Source of the DNA: Halorientalis persicus
GTDB lineage: Archaea > Halobacteriota > Halobacteria > Halobacteriales > Haloarculaceae
DNA length: 64,000 bases
Assembly: GCF_900110215.1 (NCBI RefSeq)
Contig: NZ_FOCX01000014.1
Span: 1-64,000, forward strand
Reading direction: 5' to 3'
Of the stretch, positions 35,028 to 44,139 are shown in pieces. The notes under the pieces are model-generated. The model saw only the letters and a list, made by a program, of their open reading frames with translations, was not told the DNA's origin and made no database searches. A program made the translations under genes and the position numbers. Numbering within the stretch: position 1 is the stretch's first letter; each line of letters starts with the position of its first letter.

Positions 35028-36149
35028 ATGGAGTTGATCGACGAGAAAGGACGGTTGTTCGGTCGCGTCAACGTGGTCGACGCGCTCGTCGTACTGGTCG
35101 TGCTGGCGGTGGTCGCCGCAGGTGTCGCGCTGGTGACCGGCGGTGGCAGCGGTCCCGCAGGGCCGAGCGGCGACGGTGACGGTCCCGATTCGGAGATCCG
35201 GTACGCAACGGTCGCGTTCGGCGCGCAGCCGTCCTGGTTCGCGTCGGCGATACAGGCCGGTGACAACGTGACACTCGCCGGGTCGACGGCGTCGGTGAAC
35301 GTCACCGACGTGTACCTGACGAGTGCGGACGATGGACAGGTGGGCGTCTTCGCCCGGATCTCATATCCGGCAGGGACGGCCGTCGGTGATAGCCCGATCC
35401 GAGCCGGGCGAGCCGTCACCGTCGTCGGCGACGGATACCAGCGGAAATCGACGGTCCGCTCGGTCGGAGATACCAGCCCGATGCTTCGAACCGCAACGAC
35501 GCCGGCCGTCGTCACGACGACCGTCGAATCGTCGACTGCCGCGGCGATCCAGACAGGGGATCAATTCGCCGTCGGGAACCACACGCTCGCGACGGTCGAG
35601 TCCCTCGCGTCGGTGCCGACGAACCGGAGCGACGAACGGCGACTCCGGATCGGGCTCGACCTCGAAACGCTGTCCGTCGGTGGCGAACCGCAGTTCGCCG
35701 ACCGGACGCTCCGGGTCGGAACCGCCGTCCCACTCCGGACCAGTGGCGTCGACGGCTTCTCTGGGACCGTCACCGGTGTCGGCTCGCTCGACCCGGCTGG
35801 CGACGCCACGAACGTCACGATGACCGTCGCGTGGGAGAACGTCCGGCCCGACGTGGCCGACGCCATCGCGACGGAGATGGCCGAGAGCCACCGCGGCGCG
35901 ACTGCACGCGTCACCGCCCTCGCCTCGAACCCGGCGACGGTCGTCCGGGCCAACGAGGCCGGCGAACTGCTCGTCCGGGAACACCCCCGCAACCGCGACG
36001 TGACACTGACCGTCGACGCGACCGCCAGACAGCGCGGCTCGGAACTCCAGTTCCACGGCCGGTCGCTCTCGGAAGGCCGGACGGTCACACTCGAATTCGA
36101 GAGCGTCACGCTCCGTGGAACCGTCCTCGACTTCGAGACGAATGGGTGA
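35028..36149 (+). CDS. DUF4330 membrane-anchored protein
   Basis: The N-terminus LIDEKGRLFGRVNVVDALVVLVVL followed by a membrane helix (about 18-38) is the DUF4330 signature. The remaining ~320 residues are beta-rich and Thr/Val-rich, likely extracytoplasmic, with two similar halves. The function is unknown. It overlaps the downstream membrane-protein gene by 8 nt, so the two are translated together and probably interact. Confidence 0.8.
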   Translation: MELIDEKGRLFGRVNVVDALVVLVVLAVVAAGVALVTGGGSGPAGPSGDGDGPDSEIRYATVAFGAQPSWFASAIQAGDNVTLAGSTASVNVTDVYLTSADDGQVGVFARISYPAGTAVGDSPIRAGRAVTVVGDGYQRKSTVRSVGDTSPMLRTATTPAVVTTTVESSTAAAIQTGDQFAVGNHTLATVESLASVPTNRSDERRLRIGLDLETLSVGGEPQFADRTLRVGTAVPLRTSGVDGFSGTVTGVGSLDPAGDATNVTMTVAWENVRPDVADAIATEMAESHRGATARVTALASNPATVVRANEAGELLVREHPRNRDVTLTVDATARQRGSELQFHGRSLSEGRTVTLEFESVTLRGTVLDFETNG

Positions 36150-36768
36150 CCAGTCGATCCGTGATGGGTCCGTCGTCGCGCACCTCTACAGCACCGTCAG
36201 CGACTGGGCCAGAGACTCCCGGATCGCCCAGTCCCTCGATGCGCTCTCGGGCCGACTGTCGGTCGCGGCTACCGAGTCCAGAATCACCAGCACCGCAGCC
36301 ACCGTCGGCGACTGGATCCGCGCCTCGTGGTGTTACCGCTGGCTGACCGCCGAACCCGACCCCGACGTGATCGTCATCGACCTCCGGGAGACCTACACAG
36401 TGGCCCCGATCATCCGCGTGCTGGACCGTGTCGTCGACCCGCTTGCCGATGCGTGGGACGGGTCGGCGGTCGAAGCGACGCTGTCGGGGATCGCGGACGC
36501 ACCGGTCCGTGCCCTGGGGATCGTCGCGGTCGTCGCGGTGCTGATCGAGACGGCGCTCTCGCTGGCGCTCGGTGATCTCACGCAGTCCGGGCTCCTCGTT
36601 CGGGCGGTCGTGTTCGGGTTCGCCGCACTGGCGATTCAGGTCCCGCTGTCGGCCTCGGAACTCACCGAGACCCGCACCGGCCGACACCTCCGGGCGGTTC
36701 TGGAACCACCGGAGCCACGCGACGACGACGGCGACCACAGAAACAGCGACGACGGCGACCGCGACTGA
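36142..36768 (+). CDS. membrane protein paired with DUF4330
   Basis: A 208-residue protein starting at ATG 36142, inside the end of the DUF4330 gene. An amphipathic N-terminus with a region around YRWLTAEPDPDVIVIDLRETYTV precedes a hydrophobic C-terminal part with two or three helices (about 122-190). No enzyme motif was seen. The tight pairing suggests a two-subunit envelope complex. An in-frame start at 36115 exists but would deepen the overlap. Confidence 0.65.
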   Translation: MGDQSIRDGSVVAHLYSTVSDWARDSRIAQSLDALSGRLSVAATESRITSTAATVGDWIRASWCYRWLTAEPDPDVIVIDLRETYTVAPIIRVLDRVVDPLADAWDGSAVEATLSGIADAPVRALGIVAVVAVLIETALSLALGDLTQSGLLVRAVVFGFAALAIQVPLSASELTETRTGRHLRAVLEPPEPRDDDGDHRNSDDGDRD

Positions 36769-38559
36769 TTACTCGACGGTGACGCTTTTCGCCAGGTTCC
36801 GCGGCTTGTCGATGGACCGGCCGAGCATATCGGCGGTGTGGTAGGCCACCAGTTGCAACTGGACGTTCGCGACCACAGCGGCCACGCGGCGGTGCGTGTC
36901 GGGCACTTCCAGGACGTGGTCGGCGTATCGCTCCACGTCGCTCGCGCCGTCGGTGACCGCCACGACCGGCGCGTCGCGGGCCTCGACTTCCTTGACGTTG
37001 CCCACGGTCTTGGTGGCCTGCTCGTCGTCGCCGGTGACGATCGCGAACACGGGCGTGTCCTGGGTCACCAGCGCCAGCGGTCCGTGTTTGAGCTCGCCGG
37101 CGGCGAAGCCCTCCGCGTGTTTGTAGGTGATCTCCTTCATCTTCAGCGCGCCCTCCAGCGCGACGGGGTAGTGCAGGCCACGGCCGATGAAGAAGTACGA
37201 CTCGGCGTCGCGGTAGGCCTCGGCGATCTTCCGTGCTGTGGAGGTGTCGAGGATCTCCTGAACCGCGCCGGGTAGGTCGCGCAGGCCACTGATGACCTCG
37301 CGGGCGTCGCCGACGCTCGTGATCGCCAGCGCCAGCAGGTTCAGCGCCGCGATCTGGCTGGAGAAGGTCTTGGTCGCGGCGACGCCGATCTCCGGTCCGG
37401 CCCGGATGTACATCGCGTGATCGCACTCCCGGGCGGCCGTCGACCCGACCGTGTTGGTCACCGCGAGCGTCCGCGCGCCGCGCTTGCGGGCCTCCCGAAG
37501 CGCACTCAAGGTATCGGCGGTCTCCCCGCTCTGGGTGACGCCGATTACCAGCGCATCACCGATGGGCGGCGGGCTGGTGGCGTACTCGCTGGCGAGGAAG
37601 GCCTGGGCTGGGATGCCGGCCTGCTGGAACAGCTGGGCGGCGTAGACGGCCGCGTGGTAGCTCGTCCCACAGGCGACGAGGTGGATCCCACGTGGGGAGA
37701 GGTCGCCGAGATCGGCCAGGTCGACCTGTCCGGCGAGTTCGTCCACCCGACCCCGCAGGCACTGCCGGAGCGCGCGGGGCTGTTCGTGGATCTCCTTGAG
37801 CATGAAGTGGTCGTAGCCGCTCTTGCCGGTCTCCTCGGGGTCCCAGTCGACCGTGTCGACGGTCTTCTCGACTGGCTCGCCGTCCAGCGTGGTCACCCGG
37901 TAGCCGTCGGCGTCGACGACTGCGAACTCGCCGTCGGCCAGGTAGATCACCCGGTCGGTGTGGTCACGGAAGGCGGGCACGTCGCTGGCGAGGTAATATG
38001 CTTCGTCATCAATGCCCAACACCAGCGGCGAGTCGTTGCGCGCCGCGAAGATGCGGTCGACGCCCGACATGACGACCGAGACGGCGTAACTCCCCTCCAG
38101 TCGCGCGATGGCCTCACGGACCGCCTCCTCGGGGTCAGCGCCGTCGGCGAGGGCGTCCTCGATCAGGTGCGGGACGACTTCGGTGTCGGTGTCGCTGCGG
38201 AACTCGTGGCCGGCCGTCGAGAGTTCGTCCCGGAGTGCCTGGTAGTTCTCGATGATCCCGTTGTGGACGACCGCGACCTCGCGGTTGCAGTCCAGATGCG
38301 GGTGGGCGTTCTCGTCGGTCGGCGGTCCGTGGGTGCTCCAGCGGGTGTGGCCGATCCCGACCGAGCCCGAGGGACTGCGCTCTTCCAGCGCTGCCCGGAG
38401 GTCGTCGATCTCGCCCGCGGTCTTGCACACGTCGAGGTCAGAACCGGCGAGCGCGACGCCCGCAGAGTCGTAGCCCCGATATTCGAGTTTCGAGAGCCCG
38501 TGGACGAGCACGTCGAGGGTCTCGCCGTCGCGGCCGGCACAGCCGATGATCCCGCACAT
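36769..38559 (-). CDS. glmS: glutamine-fructose-6-phosphate aminotransferase
   Basis: A full-length (596 aa) two-domain GlmS. The Ntn glutaminase begins MCGIIGCAG with nucleophile Cys2, and the sugar isomerase half holds two SIS domains (GVTQSGETADTL at about 345 and the ELKHGPLALV loop), ending in the conserved DKPRNLAKSVTVE. It makes glucosamine-6-phosphate for UDP-GlcNAc. The ATG overlaps the stop of the glmU-like gene as TGATG, so translation is coupled. Longer in-frame starts are excluded because Cys2 must be exposed. Confidence 0.95.
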   Translation of the reverse strand: MCGIIGCAGRDGETLDVLVHGLSKLEYRGYDSAGVALAGSDLDVCKTAGEIDDLRAALEERSPSGSVGIGHTRWSTHGPPTDENAHPHLDCNREVAVVHNGIIENYQALRDELSTAGHEFRSDTDTEVVPHLIEDALADGADPEEAVREAIARLEGSYAVSVVMSGVDRIFAARNDSPLVLGIDDEAYYLASDVPAFRDHTDRVIYLADGEFAVVDADGYRVTTLDGEPVEKTVDTVDWDPEETGKSGYDHFMLKEIHEQPRALRQCLRGRVDELAGQVDLADLGDLSPRGIHLVACGTSYHAAVYAAQLFQQAGIPAQAFLASEYATSPPPIGDALVIGVTQSGETADTLSALREARKRGARTLAVTNTVGSTAARECDHAMYIRAGPEIGVAATKTFSSQIAALNLLALAITSVGDAREVISGLRDLPGAVQEILDTSTARKIAEAYRDAESYFFIGRGLHYPVALEGALKMKEITYKHAEGFAAGELKHGPLALVTQDTPVFAIVTGDDEQATKTVGNVKEVEARDAPVVAVTDGASDVERYADHVLEVPDTHRRVAAVVANVQLQLVAYHTADMLGRSIDKPRNLAKSVTVE

Positions 38560-39752
38560 CAGCGCATCACCTCCGCGCCGTCGGGGATCTGCCCGCGGAC
38601 GTGGGCTCCGGTGTGGAGGTGTGCCGACGGGCCCACGAGCGTCCCGGGGTCGACGCTCACGTCGCCCTCGGCGGTGACCCGATCCGCCAGTACCGCACCG
38701 AGTCGCTGGTCCTCGAAGACCTCGTTGCCGACGCGCACGTCCGCCTGCCCGCCGGGGACGACCGAGCCGGCCCCAACGTCCACGTCCTGGCCGGTCACGG
38801 TATCGATCAGAACGCTCCCAGCATCGACACGCGCGTCGGCGTCTAATACTGTGCGCTCGACGGTCACGTTCGCGCCGACGGTGACGTTGTACCCCAGCGC
38901 GGCGTCGGGGCCCACGACCGCGCCGGGTCCGATTTCGGAGTCCGGGCCGACGACCACGGGCGACCGCAGCGTCGCGTCGTCGTGGACGCGAGCGTCGTCG
39001 TGGACCCAGACGCCCTCCTCGCGCTGGGACACGTCGACTTTGCCCCGCGCCAGCACCGTCCGGGCGACGGTCAACAGGTCCCAGGGGTAGGTCGCGTCGA
39101 CCCACATCCCCTCACAGCGAATCCCGCGGACCTGCTCGCGGTCGGCGAGGCGCGCGATGGTGTCGGTCAGGGCGAGTTCGCCCGCGGATCGGGGCGTGTC
39201 GGCGATCTCGTCGAAAATCCCCGCGTCGAAGGCGTAGATGCCGGCGTTGATCAGCCGGTACTCCCCGGTCGTGGGTTTCTCGATTATCTCGGTGAGGGCG
39301 TCGTTTTCGAGGACGACCGCACCGTACTGGCCGGCGTCGGGATGTTCCATCACTGCGAGGGCGGCCCTGGGACCGTGGCGCTCGAACCCCTCGGCGACGG
39401 CCTCGACCATCGAGGACTCGATGAGTCGGTCGCCGTTGACGACCAGCGGCGGGCCGTCGACGGCCGCGCGGGCCTGCAGGAGGGCGTGGCCGCTCCCCAG
39501 CTGTTTGTGCTGGCGGACGTACTGGACGGGCACGTCCCGGTAGCTCGGGCCGAAGTGGTCCTGCACCCGGTCGTGTTTGTAGCCGACGACACAGACGAGT
39601 TCGTCCATACCGGCGTCGACCAGGGCGTCGAACACGTGTTCGAGGATCGGGCGGTTGGCGGCGGGCAACATCGGTTTCGGGCGGTTGCGCGTCAGCGGAC
39701 GCAACCGAGTCCCTTCACCGGCAGCGAGGACGACCGCCGTGCTGACGCTCAT
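38559..39752 (-). CDS. glmU: GlmU-like sugar-1-phosphate nucleotidyl/acetyltransferase
   Basis: A 397-residue bifunctional form. The N-terminal nucleotidyltransferase has AAGEGTRLRPLTRNRPKPMLP, and the C-terminal left-handed beta helix is built of hexapeptide repeats (about 250-370). Archaeal homologues make UDP-GlcNAc from GlcN-1-P. It lies directly upstream of glmS in one operon, which completes most of the UDP-GlcNAc route together and supplies N-glycans and lipids. The intervening phosphoglucosamine mutase is not in the window. Confidence 0.88.
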   Translation of the reverse strand: MSVSTAVVLAAGEGTRLRPLTRNRPKPMLPAANRPILEHVFDALVDAGMDELVCVVGYKHDRVQDHFGPSYRDVPVQYVRQHKQLGSGHALLQARAAVDGPPLVVNGDRLIESSMVEAVAEGFERHGPRAALAVMEHPDAGQYGAVVLENDALTEIIEKPTTGEYRLINAGIYAFDAGIFDEIADTPRSAGELALTDTIARLADREQVRGIRCEGMWVDATYPWDLLTVARTVLARGKVDVSQREEGVWVHDDARVHDDATLRSPVVVGPDSEIGPGAVVGPDAALGYNVTVGANVTVERTVLDADARVDAGSVLIDTVTGQDVDVGAGSVVPGGQADVRVGNEVFEDQRLGAVLADRVTAEGDVSVDPGTLVGPSAHLHTGAHVRGQIPDGAEVMR

Positions 39753-39865
39753 ACCAAATGGTTGCCGGCGGCCCGTTTCAACCTTCCGGCTGGCGACCCC
39801 AATTTTCCCGATTTTCGGGCCGTTAGTCGCCGTATTACGGTAATATCACCGAGAGTAGCGATCGA

Positions 39866-40723
39866 CTACTCGTCACTCATGGCATCGCTGGCCAGATTTC
39901 TCCCACGTGCGTTCAGTGCGACTTCCGTCCGAACGCGGACCTCGTCGACCGCGCCCATCTCCAGCAAGCGCTGGTAGATCTCTTCGACCTCGTCGGGCGG
40001 AATGCCGACGAAGTCCGACATTTCGAACGGCGAGACGCCCGAATACAACGCCATCAGAACCTGACTCTCCATGTCGTCGAGTTCGCCGACGTCGCCCTCG
40101 TTGCGCTCGACGGCGCTCGTAAACAGCGAGGACAGCGCCCGCGTGTGGCGTTCGGTCCCCGTCAGATGGGTCTCGACGCTGATGTCGTTCTCGGTGTGTT
40201 CGACGGAGATCACGGTGCGGTCGGCCCCCCGAACCGTCGACTGGCTCGTGTCGATCGTCCCGACGTTGTCCATGTCGATGGCGACCCGGCCGTCCGAGAG
40301 GGCCATCTTGATCCGCTCGTCGACGTAGCGGAACTTCGCTTTCTCCCACTCGGTGTCCTGGACGACGCCACCTTCGACGGCCGGGTGTTTGACCAGGAGG
40401 ATCTCGTCGTGCAGCAGTGCCCGACAGATCGTCTCCTCTAACTGGGCGTCGGGTAGCGTCAGGAAGATGACCGCGCTCCCAACCCGGACGGCGGTGAAAC
40501 TGGAGACGTGTTCGGTCGCCTCGATCTCGGGTGGATCGTCGACCAGCGAGAGCTTCGCCAGCGGCACCGTCTGTTTGTTCCCGCTGGTCGCCAGCACCAG
40601 CCGCTTGTTCGTCACGATCAGCCGGCAGGACTGCCAGTCGGCACCCTCGTCGACCTCGCCGCCCCGGACGGCATACAGGAAATCCCCTTGCGCGTCCAGC
40701 AGCTTCTGCTCGGCGTCGCTCAT
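39866..40723 (-). CDS. cheF: taxis protein CheF
   Basis: A 285-residue archaeal CheF. Shared features are VTNKRLVL, a LLVKHPAVEGGVV core, a SVETHLTGTERH strand, and a C-terminal winged-helix ending VEEIYQRLLEMGAVDEVRVRTEVALNARGRN. In Halobacterium, CheF links CheY and CheC/CheD to the archaellum switch (ArlCDE). It is solitary here; no other che or arl gene is in the window. The start at 40723 matches the MSDAE-type N-terminus of the family. Confidence 0.88.
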   Translation of the reverse strand: MSDAEQKLLDAQGDFLYAVRGGEVDEGADWQSCRLIVTNKRLVLATSGNKQTVPLAKLSLVDDPPEIEATEHVSSFTAVRVGSAVIFLTLPDAQLEETICRALLHDEILLVKHPAVEGGVVQDTEWEKAKFRYVDERIKMALSDGRVAIDMDNVGTIDTSQSTVRGADRTVISVEHTENDISVETHLTGTERHTRALSSLFTSAVERNEGDVGELDDMESQVLMALYSGVSPFEMSDFVGIPPDEVEEIYQRLLEMGAVDEVRVRTEVALNARGRNLASDAMSDE

Positions 40724-40945
40724 GGACGACCACCGTGCCGACGCGTGTCCTGTTTCCGGTCCATGCGTGCCTGACGTGACCACCGGCCGGGAGCGGCCGT
40801 CGAGTGACTCGACCACCGACCCCGCCGAACTGGTCGAACTCGTCGGTACCTACCCCGCTCTGAAAGATAAACGTTGTCGGGTCGTTCTCAGAAGTTGTAC
40901 GGACTGGCGAGTGCACGAGCGATTACGACTGGAAACGGTGGTCGA

Positions 40946-41755
40946 TCAAAGCAACAGGAGGCCACCGCCGACCAGGGCCAGCGTCCCGAAACCGACACAG
41001 ACGCCCCAGAAGGCGACCCGGCGGACCAGCGCCACCAGCGCGCCCACGGTGAGGTAGCCGACGACGGCGCTCACCGCGAGCGCCGTCACCGCCGCGGTCG
41101 GTGCCATCCCGAGCCCCTCGAAAGAGAGGAGTCCCGCACCGAGCGACGCGGGGATGGCGAGCAGGAAGGAGAGCCGGAGGGACTCGACGCCCTCGTGACC
41201 CCGCAGGAGGAGCGCGCTGACGGTCGTTCCCGACCGAGAGACGCCGGGGAGGATCGCCAGTCCCTGCAGGACGCCGACCGCCAGCGCGTCGACGAGGTCC
41301 GGTTCGGTCCGGCGGTCGATGCCACCCCGGGACTCGGCGACCTTCTGGACGATGCCCGTCACGACCAGCAGGCCGCCGATCAGCGCCACGAACGCGCCGC
41401 CGGCCAGCTCCGACACCAGCGCTTCGAGCGCGGTGTAGGCGGCCAGCCCGACGACCATCGAGGACAGCGTGGCCACGATCAGGAAGGACACGTCGGCGGT
41501 TCCCTCGCCGAACGGATCGTCCGCCGAGAGGTCGGGCAGTGTCCACAGCACGTCCCCGATCTCGTCGCGGTAGTAGACCGTCGCCGCCAGCGCCGTCCCG
41601 GCGTGGAGAAAGAGCGCGAATTGGACCGCCGCCCCCGGATCGGCGTTCCCGAGCAGGTTCAACACCAGCGCGACCGTCCCCTCGCTGGAGACCGGTAACC
41701 ACTCCAGCACGCCCTGGACGACCCCGACGATCACGGCGAGCAACTGCTCGTCCAT
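40946..41755 (-). CDS. uppP: undecaprenyl/polyprenyl-diphosphatase UppP family
   Basis: A 269-residue polytopic protein with both UppP motifs: EWLPVSSEGT (about 18-27) and LPGVSRSGTT (about 168-177). In archaea it should recycle dolichyl or polyprenyl diphosphate used as carrier for N-glycosylation, which fits the sugar genes nearby. About eight helices are visible and the length is normal. It is transcribed alone; the upstream region carries a short 21-nt tandem repeat. Confidence 0.9.
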   Translation of the reverse strand: MDEQLLAVIVGVVQGVLEWLPVSSEGTVALVLNLLGNADPGAAVQFALFLHAGTALAATVYYRDEIGDVLWTLPDLSADDPFGEGTADVSFLIVATLSSMVVGLAAYTALEALVSELAGGAFVALIGGLLVVTGIVQKVAESRGGIDRRTEPDLVDALAVGVLQGLAILPGVSRSGTTVSALLLRGHEGVESLRLSFLLAIPASLGAGLLSFEGLGMAPTAAVTALAVSAVVGYLTVGALVALVRRVAFWGVCVGFGTLALVGGGLLLL

Positions 41756-41882
41756 ACACCGGGGCCGGCGTCACGCGGCAAATATGGTTCGATACTGTGG
41801 CGGCGACCGCGACCTGGCCGATCGTCGCGTCGCCGGAAAAGAGTGGACCCGCGAGGGGGCGCGGGCCCGAACGAGAGTGAGT

Positions 41883-41945
41883 GGGTCCCGAAATGTGGGG
41901 AACGGGTCCCGGAGTGTGGGGAACGAGTCCCGAAATGTGGGGAGC
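41883..41945. repeat. three tandem 21-nt repeats
   Basis: Units at 41883-41903, 41904-41924 and 41925-41945 follow GGGTCCCGAAATGTGGGGAAC with few changes; a decayed fourth unit follows. They lie in the 280-nt gap between uppP and the R2-like gene. No palindrome is present. Confidence 0.75.
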
Positions 41946-42038
41946 GGGACTCGGGTCGCGCGCAGTTGGGGGAGTCGCGCTGTGGTGTTGGGAGCGTGCA
42001 GTCGGGATTCGCAATCGGGGTGTCGGGAACGGGGTGAA

Positions 42039-42971
42039 TCAGTCTGCCGCCGCGGCGCTCTCGTCCATGTCGACGAGTTCGTGAACGTCGGGGACCTCGG
42101 CGTCGGCGTCGGTGATGATCTCGATCCTGCGGGTGAGTTTGTCCCGGGAGTAAGCCACCAGCGGCGCGGGGTTCAGGCTCTCGGTCAGGTCGCTGAAGGT
42201 GCCCGCGACGTGGGGCATCAGGCTCTGGAGCGTCTCCTGCACCACGTCCTCGCTGACTTCGCCGGACTGGACGTAGCCACGGACCTTGTTCATCCCGAAG
42301 CCGACGTGACGGCCCTCGTCCGAGCGGACCTTGGCGATGCCCTCGACCAGCCCCTCCGAGTTGGGGAAGTCCTCCTCGGTGACCTCGTCGGAACCCTGGT
42401 CGGAGAAGGCCGACTGGAAGCCGTAGTAGCCGGTCTGAGCGAGGACGGATTCGACCACGAGGTGGTAGTGACAGTACGCCCGGACGCGGTTCTCGGGGGT
42501 GTCGTCGGTCAGCAGGCGCTCCATCGCTTCTTCGGTCTTGTCGAACAGCGCGATGTAGTCGTCGTTGAAATAGCGCTGGTCGGTCGGGTTGGTGACCTCG
42601 TAGCCCAGCTCCTCGGCGACGGGGTTGATGACCTCACGCCAGTAGCGGTCGAAAAACTGCGTGTGCTTGGCCTCCTCGTAGATCTGGCTGGAGAGGAACA
42701 TCTGGTCGTTGATGTCCTCCAGGACCATCGCCAGCGGCATCAGGTCCTCCGTGACGGCCTCCTCGCCCGCGCCGAAGCGAGCGATGGCGGTCCGGAGTTC
42801 GTCGAATTCGGCTTTTTCCGGGCCGTACTCGATCATCTTCTGTTTGTCCTCTTCGAGCCCCTCGATCTCGTAGGGGTCCCAGTGCCGGTAGACGGCGTTT
42901 TTGAAGTACCCCTGGGCGAACGAGTCCGGATCGAGCCGCATCTCGCGGCTGTCGTCCTCTACCTGTGTCAT
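42039..42971 (-). CDS. R2-like di-iron protein (R2lox or ribonucleotide reductase beta)
   Basis: A 310-residue ferritin-like protein with carboxylate ligands in helical pairs: SQIYEEAKHTQFFDRYW (E-x2-H about 100-103), YHLVVESVLAQTGYYG, and VRSDEGRHVGFGM (E-x2-H about 213). The length and absence of the usual radical-Tyr context favour the R2-like ligand-binding oxidase group over classical NrdB, but annotation of haloarchaeal members is divided. No nrdA gene is adjacent, which also favours R2lox. It is divergent from a Bat-type regulator (166-nt gap). Confidence 0.75.
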   Translation of the reverse strand: MTQVEDDSREMRLDPDSFAQGYFKNAVYRHWDPYEIEGLEEDKQKMIEYGPEKAEFDELRTAIARFGAGEEAVTEDLMPLAMVLEDINDQMFLSSQIYEEAKHTQFFDRYWREVINPVAEELGYEVTNPTDQRYFNDDYIALFDKTEEAMERLLTDDTPENRVRAYCHYHLVVESVLAQTGYYGFQSAFSDQGSDEVTEEDFPNSEGLVEGIAKVRSDEGRHVGFGMNKVRGYVQSGEVSEDVVQETLQSLMPHVAGTFSDLTESLNPAPLVAYSRDKLTRRIEIITDADAEVPDVHELVDMDESAAAAD

Positions 42972-43137
42972 CGTACACCCAACTGTTCGGGACGAGTCCC
43001 CTATCCGTGGTGCAAATCATCAGTGGGTCATTTATACCACCCCAATAGCACGGGCCCCGATCGGGGGTCAGGTGGGCCGGGACTCGCCAGCCGAGAGAAC
43101 CGTCGCACCCATATGGGATCGGCCGTTATCGGAGGTC

Positions 43138-43791
43138 ATGCGTTACGTGGAGATGGTGTTGCGGCCGGACCGGGAGGGCTTCCACCAGGCCGAGCAGGCG
43201 ATCGTCGACGATCCGGACCTCCAGCGGGTCGCGATCCACCACCTCAACCAGCTCGACGACGGCACCATCGTCTTCCTCTACGAGGCCCGGGGCCCCCTCG
43301 ACCGCGCGCGGGACCTGATGGACGGGCACGAGGACGTGCTGGAGTACAGCGTCTCCCGCGAGGGGTCGAAGCTCCACGCCTACATCCACTTCGAGCCCAA
43401 CGAACTCGTCGACGCGCTGTTCCGTGCGATGCAGGAGTACAGCATCGTCGTCGACACGCCCGTGGAGTGTCTGCCCGACGGCGGCCTCCGGATCACCGGC
43501 ATGGGCGATCAGGAGACGATCACCGAAGCGCTCGCGGTCGTCCCCGACAGCGTCGACGTGGAACTGGAGGCGATGCGCGAGTACCACCCCGACGACCGCC
43601 AGCTGTTTTCGATGCTCACCGACCGCCAGCAGGAGATCCTGCTCACGGCGGCCGAGTTGGGCTATTACGACGTCCCCCGCGATGCCACCTACGAGGACAT
43701 CGCCGCCGAACTGGATCTGGCCCCCGTGACCGTCGGCGAACACCTCCGGAAGATCGAATCGCGGGTGCTCACCGAGATTCTGCCGGGATGA
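43138..43791 (+). CDS. Bat-type HTH-10 transcriptional regulator
   Basis: A 217-residue protein with the haloarchaeal N-terminal regulatory domain (MRYVEMVLRPDREGFHQ) and the C-terminal HTH-10 domain: LTDRQQEILLTAAELGYYDVPRDATYEDIA, then LAPVTVGEHLRKIESRV. Proteins of this class (bacterio-opsin activator family) respond to oxygen, light or redox. It is divergent from the R2-like oxidase, so it is the natural candidate regulator of that gene. Confidence 0.87.
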   Translation: MRYVEMVLRPDREGFHQAEQAIVDDPDLQRVAIHHLNQLDDGTIVFLYEARGPLDRARDLMDGHEDVLEYSVSREGSKLHAYIHFEPNELVDALFRAMQEYSIVVDTPVECLPDGGLRITGMGDQETITEALAVVPDSVDVELEAMREYHPDDRQLFSMLTDRQQEILLTAAELGYYDVPRDATYEDIAAELDLAPVTVGEHLRKIESRVLTEILPG

Positions 43792-43834
43792 GGATCGTTT
43801 CGCCACGAGGAGGCCTCCGAAGGCAAATCTGCGG

Positions 43835-43862
43835 GGTAGTGTGCGTCCACACTACCATTTAT
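43835..43862 (+). promoter_or_regulatory. operator palindrome and TATA box of the AbrB-PIN pair
   Basis: GGTAGTGTG (43835-43843) is exactly inverted as CACACTACC (43848-43856), and a TTTAT box follows at 43858-43862. The box lies 26-30 nt before ATG 43888, fitting a leaderless transcript. The palindrome covers the BRE position, so binding there would block TFB. Confidence 0.65.
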
Positions 43863-43887
43863 GTCGGACGCCGTCGTACTCCCTGCT

Positions 43888-44139
43888 ATGAGTAGTGAGA
43901 GCCCCGATTCCGAGAGCAAAGTCTCGGGGAACCAGGCGAACATCCCGGCTCGCATCCGGCGGGAGCTCGATATCGACGACGGCGACAAGCTCCGCTGGTA
44001 CATCGAGGACGACGGGACACTTCGCGTTCAGGTCGTCCAACAACGGGGTGGCACGTTCAGCGACTTCGACGGCTACGACGGTGACCGGGAGACCACAGTC
44101 ACGACCGACCACGACGCGTGGGGCGTCGACGGCGAGTAG
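43888..44139 (+). CDS. vapB: AbrB/SpoVT-fold antitoxin
   Basis: An 83-residue protein with the AbrB swapped-hairpin motif SGNQANIPARIRRELDIDDGDKLRWYIEDDGTLRV, which binds DNA as a dimer, and an acidic C-terminal tail for toxin binding. ATG 43888 is preferred over 43861 because the TATA box is 26-30 nt upstream of it. The stop is directly followed by the PIN toxin ATG (no gap). Confidence 0.87.
   Translation: MSSESPDSESKVSGNQANIPARIRRELDIDDGDKLRWYIEDDGTLRVQVVQQRGGTFSDFDGYDGDRETTVTTDHDAWGVDGE

Noticed and set aside
37417-39090. 557-codon frame on the plus strand
   Set aside because: Antisense to glmS and glmU, both secure by motifs and by the TGATG coupling.
41784-43895. 703-codon frame on the plus strand
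   Set aside because: Runs antisense through the R2-like gene and then out of frame through the Bat-type gene; Arg-rich in the second half.
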